The notes below the pieces were generated by a model. The model was not told where the DNA came from. It searched no databases and worked only from the letters and a program-made list of their open reading frames with translations. The translations under genes and the position numbers were made by a program. A DNA stretch of 64,000 bases from Cyathus striatus (taxonomy: Eukaryota; Basidiomycota; Agaricomycetes; Agaricales; Nidulariaceae), in NCBI GenBank assembly GCA_025738555.1, contig JAOVFP010000006.1, forward strand, positions 2,232,001 to 2,296,000, read 5' to 3'. Of the stretch, positions 1-9,845 are shown one piece after another. Positions within the stretch are counted from its first letter, which is position 1. Every line of letters begins with the position of its first letter.

Positions 1-660
1 GCAGCCATTCGCCACGCCGTACGATACCTTATTTGCTTCCAATAGCTAGTGCAAATAGAAAACAACATGTAACGTACGTCGCTTCGCGACGCATGTTATG
101 TAAAGGGCAAGCTTGACGAATCCTATTTTTTCGTTATTTCCTTTTTATATGCAATGATAAATTAACTTGTTAGATACTTCGAACTCTGGAATTGCTGACT
201 GGATTGGCTTGGGATCGGAAAATTTAAAGTAAAATTTTTTGTTAGGAGACAGAAACCTTTTAATTGATTGCCTGTGCATTATTTATTCTACCTTCGTTTT
301 AAAAACCCTTGCTTCAATTCTAATTATACTATCTTCATTAGAATATCCTTTACCTTTGATTTACTACTGGGCTGTACATTGTTTCCACAGTTATACATTC
401 ATTCCAATAAGTCTCACTTCATTCTAATAATCTTACTGTGGTAAAATCAAGGGTAAATTTATGGGTAAATGCTGCTTATATGGTGTAGCAGTTGCCTAGC
501 AAGTATCCAAATAGCATTTTTGAAGTGGTTGTGGAAAACTACAAGAAAACAAGTTTCTGGGAATGTGTGTAATTTGTGTGAGGTTTGATACCAATTGATA
601 CAATAACATTTTGTGCTCCATGCACGGTGCGCAACAACTCCGAAGAGATGCCAAAGCCAG
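1..660. other. AT-rich stretch without a recognised gene
   Basis: I see no open frame with family resemblance, codon bias or splice signals. The stretch is AT-rich with several short T and A runs. It ends at the tRNA-like sequence described next. Confidence 0.5.
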
Positions 661-664
661 AGCT

Positions 665-752
665 GACTAGGCTCGAATCTGCCCAACAGGCCGGAACAGA
701 TAATAGGTCAAGACATCCTAATCTGTCGCCGTAACCACTTGGCTATAGCGCC
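665..752 (-). tRNA. tRNA-like sequence, probably a pseudogene
   Basis: Read on the minus strand from 752, the sequence has an A-box (TAGCCAAGTGG) inside a plausible D-arm with a GCC/GGC stem. Next come complementary ACAGAT and ATCTGT segments that could be an anticodon stem holding an intron, and then a degenerate B-box (GATTCGAGCC). The acceptor stem does not close and the T-stem pairs poorly. I therefore read it as a decayed Leu- or Ser-type tRNA with a long variable region or intron, or as a tRNA-derived repeat head. The anticodon is not assigned. Confidence 0.4.
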
Positions 753-870
753 TACAATATTGAAGCGCCTACTAGGTGTCTCTGGCGCCCTTCATGCAGG
801 ACTGCATTCATTATGGCACGGAGTGGCAATACATGATTTCTTTATCTATGATCTATTTCACTGGCATGGA

Positions 871-2792
871 TCATGCTACTTTACATATGATTCTGCTAAT
901 TGCAGTCCCCATTGTACGGAAAACCTGTTCGACTTTCCATCCCGATTCCTTCATCAATGCGTCAAATTCCGCTAAAGTTCTCTCTTGTCCATTTACGGTA
1001 GAGTACATGATAAAATCTGTCCGATATACATTCGGATTGGCCTCTCCCAAGTTCGCCAGTAAAGGTTTAGGGGCCGGTGGAATGCTGAAACCATGCGTTT
1101 CCACACCAGGCATGTCATCGGCGGGACACGCATAAGGAATAAGTTGATCAACGATGATAAGCCGAGCATTGGCAGATGCACAGTTACGGAGATGAGTTAG
1201 AATCTTAACGCAATCCGCATGTGGCCAATCATGCAATATGAACCGCAGGAAAAATGCCGCTGCCCGAGAAGAAGATGCGGGTTGAGGTTCAAAAAAGTTT
1301 TGTTCTAAACACATGTTAGAACATTCGCGGTTGGGAAGAGCAAACTCGGAGTTACATACCTTGCAGTTTCACGCGGCCAGTGCTTATCATTTCTTTCCGC
1401 TCAAGATCCTCAGACCAGAACTAGCATATAATAGGTTAGTACTCTTTAGTAAACATTAATATTTAAACAGGTGGTCATACTGGTATGGTGTTGTCAAGAA
1501 TTGTTTGGGTTCGGTCCTGAACTATAAATGAGAGATGTGGTGCATTTCGTGCAAGCTCAAAGGTGATTGCTCCACTGCCGCCGCCGACGTCAATAACAAT
1601 GCCTCCCGCTGGTACAGACGATAGATCTAAACCTGTAGAAAGATATATTTCAGCGATAAGACAACTTCAGATTAGTTTAACTCACCGTCGGTATTAGAAT
1701 TAGGTGGTTGTATGTTTGTCCTGCCATGCATATAACTTTGAAACCTTTCTACGTATCCCGGACGCTTTTCTTGATAATCCCACATATTTCCGTCTCGAAA
1801 GCAGCTTTGAAAGCGGTATCCACGCCAGTAATGTTTATGAACGTGTCTGACATAAACGCTGCTGCCTTAAAGTTCAAATCGACTCTGAGCGGTAAAACAT
1901 AAGTACGTGGCTCTCGTATAAGATCTTAAATATTGATACTCACGCCGTATCAACGAAGGCCGCAATTCCATTCGTGCCCTTATACTTTTCTCCATGCACT
2001 CTCCGAACAACCCTCCCCAACTCGTCAAGAGGAATGTTCATCTTATCCCTATTCAATTTTGTTAAATAGGTTTTACTACTTTACGGATAGTTAACATACT
2101 TGGTAAGCGCGACAAGTGTCTCTGAGCTCTTTCCTGTATCCATCATAGATGAAAGTCTATTATTAGTGAATATATTTGGTTTAACCTGAGAGATAAATAT
2201 CAGGCCTCCATAGAATGATGGTTTATTTTCGGCTCATACCTCGCGGAAGATGTAGTGGGTCGCTAGTAGCCGCAATGCTCGACCTGAATGGCACCGTGAT
2301 GCATGATGTGAGAGTCCATCACGCGCATTGCATATTGGGAATGCTTACCGAGAAGATTCGCATCTGTCCCAGTTCTTGCTGATATTTCCGCTACGTCCAT
2401 CCCCTCTGGGCCTGCTTCACGAAGCAACTCGACGGCACACGCATCCGAGGCAATACCTAGTGCTGCAGGAATGTGGAACTAAGGATGGGTCTCAACGATA
2501 GTGCAGGCATGAAGAATATAAGATAACGCACAGCGTTTGATTTCTCGTATAACGACAGCCCAGGGAGCTTTAGAGTTGCTGCAAGCTGCGTGGCCGCGCT
2601 CGCCGCAAGAAGGGCCGCCTGCATCACTTCAATCTCCATCGTGAATTGCTCATTCGGACTGAGAGGGTCGTATAAGTCTTCTATTGTGGGATGAACTACC
2701 CCAGACTTTAAGGCGTGGTTCTCTATGATATCGACATGGGTGTTGATGACGTTCACCAACTGCTTGAGATAGCTGACTGAGGGAGCAGACAT
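871..2792 (-). CDS. SAM-dependent O-methyltransferase (sterigmatocystin-8-O-methyltransferase-like), one apparent frame break
   Basis: Likely methylates a hydroxyl group of a small aromatic or polyketide-like metabolite, in the plant/fungal O-methyltransferase family (PF00891). It starts at the ATG at 2792 (MSAPSVSYLKQL) and is split by about seven short introns. Visible parts, in order: an N-terminal helical dimerisation region, a winged-helix segment around AEISARTGTDANLL and RALRLLATHYIFRE, SAM-binding motif I VIDVGGGSGA near 1590, and the catalytic-histidine motif FILHDWPHADCVKIL near 1220, followed by LIIVDQL. The C-terminal exon is 871 to about 1303. Between 1780 and 1792 the frame needs a one- or two-base correction to join ETEI to the following WDYQEKRPGYVERF. 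That is either a real frameshift or a sequence error. Substrate is unknown, and no polyketide synthase or P450 gene is adjacent. Confidence 0.8.
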
Positions 2793-4185
2793 GGTGTTAA
2801 AAGCTAGGGGGATATGATGAGCATTTGGTCAGATTGGAAGCTTATAATCTATCCAGCCCACCGGAATGTTCGCATGTCTGGGACACTGGGTACGGACGGT
2901 TTCTCATCTCCTTCGAGTCGGAGTTGCACTATCGGGTCATGAGACAAGGCAAGACAAGGTTTCATTTACTGTAGAATCATTGAGCATCGGAAATTAACAA
3001 AGCGGCATTTAAATAAAAGGACAGCTTAAGGGCAAGTAGACCGGAGACTCATCAAGTTAACTTCTTGAGTACCATCGTCAATAGTAGTTAGTGCAGAGTT
3101 AATGTTCTATCACTAGCTAGTGTTGTCACAGCGTGACGAGGCGAGTTTTTGAACTCCGTTGATAGGGAACCGATGCGAAGTGAGCGCTAGTGAGCACTTA
3201 GCGGACACTAACCCGGACCCTGAAACTGGGCGACTTTCCGTAACCTCTGGAAAGCCTTTCAGATTCAGATTTTGCTTTCAGACGCGTTTGCCGATATTAG
3301 CCGACATTTCCTGATGATTAAGCAAGACCCCGGAAAATATTTCACTCTCTGAAGCAAAGTCTGGAAGGAGGGTAACTACCCCTCATCCAGTTCCAAACAC
3401 TACTTTTGAACACATTTTTGTGATCAATCACCATATATGATATTCCGCATCACTCGCTAAGTGTCGGAGTACTTAGATATGAAAGTCCGTCTCGTTAATG
3501 GTGTCCCAAAGTCTCCGGAAGTTCGGTGAATCTGTAACCATAGCTGAGGGGTTCCAACTCCGGCTGGCACCCTTCTGAAATCTGAAAATGTTCCAGACGT
3601 TACCCACTAACTTCCTAAAACGACCTCGATTTTTGCATTCCGCGCTGCTGCAGCTGGCGAGAGTAACAACCTTCCTAAAAGTGAGTTTTCTTCTTCAAAA
3701 TAAAACTGCAGACGTGTTTTTTTATAATGGAGAACCAAATACTAAATTTTGAGGTGGAAAAAGGTCAGGAAGGTGAGATATATGGGCAACACTAACTACT
3801 GATTGACGATAGTACAACTACAAGGTACCACTGAAGGTCGGCTACCAGACTCATCAAACTCCTTCCCACGATTTCACGTGTCATCGCATATAGACGACTT
3901 TCGAGCTCCGTCCAAGCTCCGAACTGTTTTGACAAGCATTTGGCAGTCGTTCAACGTTCAGGAATCAAACATTCAAGTTTCAAATTTCAACGTCCAACGT
4001 ACACGACAGCGTCAAAACTATATTCACTCTTTACTACTGGACCCGAGGATTAGTAAACCTGATTATTGTCTCCTCTTCGGTATTACTCCTAGAAATCGGA
4101 AATGACTTCGACTTCGGTTGCGTTATCTCTATGAGTTCATCATGAGACGAAGTACGGACGCAATACTACGGCGAACATGAAAGGC
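2793..4185. other. Intergenic region, nothing recognised
   Basis: Upstream of the methyltransferase start, and downstream of the first secreted-protein gene. A short ATG-less open frame at 3803-4105 has no recognisable features and is not called. No repeats or RNA genes were seen. Confidence 0.5.
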
Positions 4186-4592
4186 TTACCGCTGCTGACC
4201 GGGGCATGCCATGTAAACGGAACGTATGTACGTGTGGTCGCTCGAGACCCAACTGAATCCAAGCTCATTAGCCATTACGGATGATGGGGTGCACCTATGG
4301 TCTTCATGCACGTCCCAGCGCTGCCCAGGGGCCATGTCGAAGCCACGAACAGTCCTAAAGGGGGTGGCTACTTTTCGCTTTAGTGCTGTGATACTATAAA
4401 GCAAATAATGTGTCACCAACCGCGGTTAGGATCGATGCAGGTGTTGCATCTGACGTTCTTAATGAGTAAGTCGCCAGGATCGTCATTGGTGCAACCAAGG
4501 GCCATGTTTTCGTAAAACACGAGACTGGCACAGTTCACGCCGGAAACGAAGGCGATGAAGGAAGTAACGAGGAAAGTGCTGGAGAATTGCAT
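4186..4592 (-). CDS. Small secreted Cys-containing protein, copy A
   Basis: First of four tandem minus-strand members of an unrecognised secreted family. Starts at the ATG at 4592. Residues 1 to about 22 form a signal peptide (MQFSSTFLVTSFIAFVSG, then Cys-Ala). The mature part shares with its neighbours an F-Y start, C-x(n)-RCNTCIDP, a central GFDMAPGQRWDVHEDHRC block and the hallmark C-terminal IRSVYMACPGQ. Exon 1 is 4421-4592 and exon 2 ends near 4190 or at the in-frame stop at 4186. The first intron is only about 35 nt (donor gttggt), and the tail exon seen in the other copies was not identified. A TATA-like sequence lies about 50-60 bp upstream. This is the most divergent copy. Function unknown; secretion is inferred from the signal peptide. 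Confidence 0.65.
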
Positions 4593-5269
4593 TGTAAAAT
4601 GTAATATGCTTCTGGGGCACGGTTATAGTCTGAAAGAGGACCACTATATATTCCAGAGCTAATGATTATTTATAGCTGAAGGTAAGCTGAAATAGAAACA
4701 TAATACCTCCAAGAACATACTTCTTACAACTACTTAAAGTGAACACCTCAGTGTACGTTGTTTAGTACACTCCTACTTACTTTGTCACTCAGAACCTGTG
4801 TTTAGTACGGCAAGGAACGGAGGTGACGATGTCGTGACCAGTCTTCCATTCCGTGAATATACCTTTGGTTTTTGACCGACACTGATTCAAGTAAATACCC
4901 ACTACAGCTGATGCAGCAAGACTTCCTTAACATCGCAGTGGCCGTTAAAACGTGACCAGACCTCCCTACTAGTATTAGCATGGCCATACCACTTCCGGCG
5001 GTACTAGAAAGAAAAATTGATCGTCCGGACAGACTGAACTGGATACATTATAAGGAATTGCAGAATATAGTCCCCGAATCGCCCCAGTTACTACTACCAT
5101 TTCACCATACACGTCAATTTCACTCGGGTCGTCGTTAATTTCGACAAAGTCACACTATTCACCGGATCTCAAATTCCATGCATAGATCAAACGACTACAC
5201 ATTTACAAAGGCAGAGTGAACGATGGGCCATTCACTAGGCAATATACTCTCTATTTCTAATGACCAACA

Positions 5270-5837
5270 CGACTGTTTTACTCCTGTGAGATAAGCGGGA
5301 CAGAGGCGTTCTCCTCACTTTCCTCCTCCTTGTTGGCATCCGCGTGCTCGGTGTCATTTCCCCTCGGGCCCCTATGAATCCTAAGCAAGACTCTACAAGA
5401 AAAGCATCGAAACCTACTTTACAGTCAATGGAAACAGAGCGAATAGGGTAGCTAGCATCGAAATCACAGAAATCTGGTGAACCCCCCATTGTCTATACAT
5501 GGATTTACGGGTGCATCCATGATCGCGATGCAGGCCAATCAAAATATTACTGCTTTGGCTCACATTCATCATGTCGAAGACTTTGATGAGAAAATAGTCT
5601 GTGCAGATGCATTTCTTCAGGAGTTCAAGTAACATAAAGGAAAGGTTACAAACCGCCGTTGGGGTCCACGCAGGCGTCGCACCCGACGTCCCTAAATTGC
5701 AAGTCATGAGGACTTTTGTTGCAATCAGCGGCCCAGTTATGAAAGAAGTTCATGGAGACAGTTTCGCCACTAGCCTGAGCAGTGGAAACAAACGCAAGGA
5801 AAGAAGTGACGAGGAGCGCGTTAGTGAACAACTGCAT
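5270..5837 (-). pseudogene. Small secreted Cys-containing protein, copy B (frameshifted)
   Basis: Second family member. Exon 1 (5654-5837) is intact: signal peptide MQLFTNALLVTSFLAFVST, then GCDACVDPNGG. Exon 2 starts near 5598 (KVFDMMNVSQ, then LHRDHGCT). At a run of six G (about 5487-5492) the frame shifts by one base, and the expected PIRSVSIDC segment continues in another frame. The conserved PGQK residues after that cysteine are deleted and the second intron's phase no longer fits. The tail exon (NDTEHADA...LISQE) is still recognisable down to about 5275. With a frame break plus a deletion, it is probably a pseudogene. A TATA box sits at 5886-5893 on the minus strand. Confidence 0.7.
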
Positions 5838-5885
5838 GTTGTAATTGAGTCGTATGAACTGATTCAGTGATAGATCATTGGGCCT

Positions 5886-5893
5886 CTTTTATA
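5886..5893 (-). promoter_or_regulatory. TATA box of secreted-protein copy B
   Basis: TATAAAAG on the minus strand, about 49 bp upstream of the start codon. The same TATAAAAGAGGC context is found ahead of the fifth copy at 60196, so the promoter was duplicated with the gene. Confidence 0.6.
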
Positions 5894-6460
5894 GTGGAAA
5901 AGTGTCACTTTCCATGCATTATTACGCAAGAAGAGAACTTATCTTTCCGTGAATCGGAAATCCTAGAGCCTTCAATCGGGACAATCTAAACAGAGAGCAG
6001 AGCCATATCTCCGCATGGGAGTCATTCTGTACTGGTTAGTATGGTACCGAAACACTGGTTATTGTCAATGTCAAAGACTCTGACGCCCCGAGTTACACGA
6101 AGGGCAATTTACGAGCTGAGTACGGAGTTTCAGAGTCCATGCTGACAGACCCGATGTACTTAGAAAAGCAGCAAGGGATTGCCCTTGACTCGCTCCCATG
6201 TTCCCGCCACTACCACTTCTTCGGCGTCCATATCAATTTGAATTGCATTATCATGAATTTCGACCTATCCGCAGGATCTGATAGTCAATGTACAGATCAG
6301 AATGCGACAGATTTACAAGGTCCTTAGTACCAAGGACCAGTGCAGGAAATACAACGAATATGATGTTATTTATTGGTGATTTACTCTCAATTTTTGTTGT
6401 ACAGCACAAATATTTTACTGCGCAGAGACAAAGGTGTTGGAGGTGATATCTACTCTTTCT

Positions 6461-6969
6461 TTATTCAGCTTCCGCGTTCTCAGTTCCATTAGCCCTATGG
6501 ATTCTAAGCGAGTCTCTGAAAGAAAAAAGTAACGAAACTTACAGCTTCTGACCAGGACAAGCTATCCAAACAGAACGAATAGGATGACCGGGATAATCCC
6601 AAACACAGCCATAATCTGGTCCAGGTCCATACACATCTTGCCAATGGGATTTGGGGGTGCATCCGTGTTCGCGGTGTACGCCAGCGCGCTGATTATTGTC
6701 TAATTCGAAGACTCTGACACCACCCCAGTAGCCTGCGTAAATCCATTCTATTAGGACCACTAGTCACATTGGTAAAGGGAAAGCTGCAAACCAAATTCGG
6801 GGGGTACGGGGTCCACGCAGGTGTTGCATTTTACGTTCTTAGATCCCGTGGTAGGAGGACGCAGGCAAGCTTCGAGATAGGTACGATAGAAGTCTACAGA
6901 TGCACCACTAGCAGAGGAAACAAAAGCAAGGAAAGAAGTAACGAGAAATGCGTTGGTGAACAACTGCAT
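6461..6969 (-). CDS. Small secreted Cys-containing protein, copy C (intact, 133 aa)
   Basis: The best-preserved member. Exons 6792-6969, 6543-6732 and 6461-6494 join in frame to 134 codons. Signal peptide MQLFTNAFLVTSFLAFVSS is followed by ASVDFY, VKCNTCVDP, VRVFELDNNQRAGVHREHGC and then PIRSVWIACPGQKL. A hydrophilic tail (ANGTENAEAE) is encoded by exon 3. The tail reading is supported because copies B, D and E encode related tails after the same splice acceptor (AG before GGCTAAT). Intron phases are 1 and 2, as in the other copies. The TATA box is at 7018-7025. There are five or six cysteines, suggesting a disulfide-bonded extracellular fold. I do not recognise the family. Confidence 0.75.
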
Positions 6970-7939
6970 GTTGTAACTATCTTGCGAACTGATTCAATGA
7001 GTAGAACTTTGAGCCTGCTTTTATAGTCGAAAAGTGTCGTCACAGTTTTCTCTGCATTATCACGCAGGAAGCGAAGTTCAGGTGACTTTCCATGAGTCCT
7101 AAGCGAAGCATTACAAGACCGGTAATGAGGCAAACGAAGAGAAACTCTGTGCTCCCCTGCGACCCAGAGATGCATTTTATGCTGGTTTTGGATACCGAAA
7201 TGCTGGCTATTGTCGATGCCTGAAACCCGTGATAAGTACCTAGTAACCAGTCTGCGTAAATTTACATCTTTTCAGGATTATTAATAATTTCTATAAACCC
7301 GAGTTGTAAGCTCTTGAGATCTAATCCACCCCACGATGAAATGAAATGAAATACAAAGTAATATCTTGACATTATATGAATATAATGAGAGCCCCCATTT
7401 ATCGCATCATTGGACTCCTGAATTTTCTATTTGCCCTCTGCCCATCGTCTTACCTTCCTTCTCCAGCTCAATATCCTGAAATTTAAGATGAGTCTTTGTA
7501 AGCTCCTAGTACGGAACCAAAGCATCGGCCTACAGTCTTACTAACCTATCTTAATACGGCACTGAATTTCAGGAGCTTTCAGTGTCATACTTACTATGTG
7601 CATAGTACTCGGTAACATAACCCGTACGAATCGGCCATCTTTTTCTCTTGCAGCGGTAGAGTCAGCACCTCAATATTAACTGTGACCCAGACAAAGAGTC
7701 ACTGATTCGGATAATAAGAATTACCAAATAAAGCCAGGCTTTTCCATTTGTTTGAATGTTTCTACCACCTCTTTGTTCCTTTCAATTTCAATCGATTCAC
7801 TGGATATCCAAGTAAATATACATACTATCAACTAGTGACAAATTTAAAAGAACAAGAAGTACAGAATGAACTGACGTAACGAAGAAGGTTTCGTTCAGTA
7901 ATCGAGTTACTCTCCGACTTATGATCCATCGCTGCTATT

Positions 7940-8458
7940 TTACTCCAAAGAGATAAATGTCATGTCAGAATCAGCATTGTCCCATTTCCCTTCGGCATCC
8001 GCGTCCTCAGTCCCATTAGCCCTATATATTATTAGGCGGGGTTCACAACGAAAACAATAAAACACACAGCTTCTGACCAGGACAAGCTATCCAAACAGAG
8101 CGAAGAGCTGTAGCCCCAGCTCTAGCACAAACATTTCCATACCACTGGCCAACCTGCGATCCAGAAGTGCATCTATCCTGGTTATGCATACTGACGCGTT
8201 GATTATGCCGATATCGAAGACACGGGCACCCCACCAGTCTACGGAATTAATATATTATGGATTAAAATTTGTATGAAGGGCTTGGTACAAACCATTGGCC
8301 GGGTCAACACAGGTATTGCACCCTATGTTCCTATATTCCAAGCTAGGAGAACCACCACAAGTGTCTTCCCTGCTACGGTAGAAGTTTACAGATGCACCAC
8401 TAGCGGTGGAAATGAAAGCAAGGAAGGAAGTAAAGAGGAAGGCGTTGGTGAATTGCAT
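7940..8458 (-). CDS. Small secreted Cys-containing protein, copy D (one-base frame break)
   Basis: Exons 8293-8458, 8068-8238 and 7940-8021. Signal peptide MQFTNAFLFTSFLAFISTAS, then ASVNFYRS, CGGSPSLEYRNIGCNTCVDP, DWWGARVFDIG, NQRVSMHNQDRCT, YGNVCARAG, ALRSVWIACPGQKL, and a tail ending DMTFISLE. The three exons sum to 419 nt, one short of a multiple of three. The break lies near 8210, between VFDIG and NQRVSM. It is closest to copy E at 60.3 kb: both first exons are 166 nt long. Either a fresh pseudogene or a sequence error. TATA-like TATAAAG at 8519-8525. Confidence 0.7.
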
Positions 8459-9620
8459 GTTGTAATGTAAGGCTGTTGTATTTGTGAACTGATCTAAGGA
8501 GTAGGTCAGGCTTGGACTCTTTATACTTGAAAAATGTAGTTTTTCGGCTTCATCACGCGAGAGATGTGTAAAACTGCTCAATGTGGAAAGGGAGCTCTCC
8601 AGAAACTGAAAAGTTCAGGTGATCTGTAGGAATGAGTGTATCACTTCTTCTCAACCACCCGTCTGGAGAAGGAAGCATCCTTGATCAACTTCCTCTTTGT
8701 TGGTAATATTGGCGTACATTGGCACGAGCAATTCATACTTCGTTCACTGTTTGGGTTGTCACGTAGATTGAAGTTTAAGTGGATATTATATGAGGACGAG
8801 GCAGAAGAAAGTCCTACAAAAGATTAAATAAATCCCCTTAAATGAAGAGTGCCATGTAAAACATATAACATTATCATACTTGGTTTAGTAAAATAATCCA
8901 TTCGACAGAACTCACTATCGGCGCCCAAAATGTTTAACTCTATTAATAGACTTGATCGAATTTGAAATCTTATCTCCATGTTGATTGTAATTCCACGCTT
9001 GGAAAGAAGCTACTTTTGGATAAGTTGTGGAGTAACATCATACATTGCTGTGCAAGTGATTACCATCGGAATATGTATGGGTTTTTCCAAGGGCGAAGAA
9101 TGTAGGTGAAAGTCACCGGCATAATCCTACCACGATGAATAGGGCCGTGGATGCTCGGCAGTGTGGTCTAGTAAGGTGCAAGCGCGGGAATCTGTGCTCC
9201 ACCACTGACTTGACAATATCGCTGGACCTTGCTCAGCTGGATTACTAATAAAATAAAATATGCGATATAGAATGGTCTAGGCGAAAACTTGGATATAAAC
9301 TACTCGGAGTATCACCTGGCAATTACAGAAATCCGCTCCCGGAAGAAACAATTGTCAATGTTCCTTCAACGTTCGAAAACTATGGAACTCCCAAATCATT
9401 CATATGTATGCCATAGCGCAATATCGTAAGCTTCATTGAATTTAATGAAAGCCCCTGTATGTTGCATTGTCCTCCTCCATTTTTTAATTGTTTTCGCGCG
9501 TCCTCAGTTGCCCTTTTGGGTTCAATCTCATAGAACAATTGACCACTCTAGATCTGAGGTAGATTACAAGACATGCATCCGCGGGCGTAATGGGTCAACG
9601 GAGTGGCAGACAAGGAAGTC
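8459..9620. other. Intergenic region, nothing recognised
   Basis: About 1.2 kb between the secreted-gene array and the pheromone gene. No open frame shows a recognisable motif, and no receptor-like membrane segments were seen here. Confidence 0.45.
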
Positions 9621-9626
9621 GAGGTC

Positions 9627-9635
9627 TATAAAATA
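9627..9635 (+). promoter_or_regulatory. TATA box of the pheromone precursor gene
   Basis: TATAAAATA lies about 110 bp upstream of the pheromone ATG. This fits a leader of roughly 80 nt. Confidence 0.5.
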
Positions 9636-9740
9636 CGCTAGTAGGAAATGAGTACAGAGCCCTCAGGCCCACTCGACTCTAACACTCAGTATCTACCAGC
9701 CTTCTTTCTAACTCACAACTCAGCACTACCTATTAATCAA

Positions 9741-9845
9741 ATGGACGCATTCACCCAGCACTCTGATATCGATGATATCATCGCTTCTATCCCCACCAAT
9801 GAGGAGAGTGCAGGCATAGGCAGCCCATTTTGCGTCATTGCTTGA
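9741..9845 (+). CDS. Lipopeptide mating-pheromone precursor (CaaX, 34 aa)
   Basis: Encodes 34 residues starting MDAFTQHSDIDD and ending PFCVIA followed by a stop. The C-terminal Cys-Val-Ile-Ala is a CaaX box for farnesylation. The acidic N-terminal half, the PTNEESAG segment as a candidate processing region, and the size match B-mating-type pheromone precursors of mushrooms. These are cleaved and prenylated, then exported by a STE6-type transporter and sensed by STE3 receptors. An in-frame upstream ATG at 9648 would lengthen the product, but 9741 gives the family's normal size. The neighbouring 6 kb holds a STE6 remnant; no receptor gene was found. A CaaX end on a tiny open frame can occur by chance, but size, composition and the NEESAG segment together make chance unlikely. 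Confidence 0.75.
   Translation: MDAFTQHSDIDDIIASIPTNEESAGIGSPFCVIA

Noticed and set aside
776..1135. Plus-strand frame opposite the methyltransferase
   Set aside because: It is the antisense shadow of a well-supported conserved exon.
6516..6542. A 27-nt intron in secreted-protein copy C
   Set aside because: The acceptor at TTTCAG would make an implausibly short intron. The downstream acceptor (AG before GGCTAAT) gives 48 nt, keeps frame and matches copies D and E.
4186..8458. CRISPR-like or satellite repeat array
   Set aside because: The regular repetition is of paralogous protein-coding genes with conserved introns, not of short repeats and spacers. The organism is eukaryotic.
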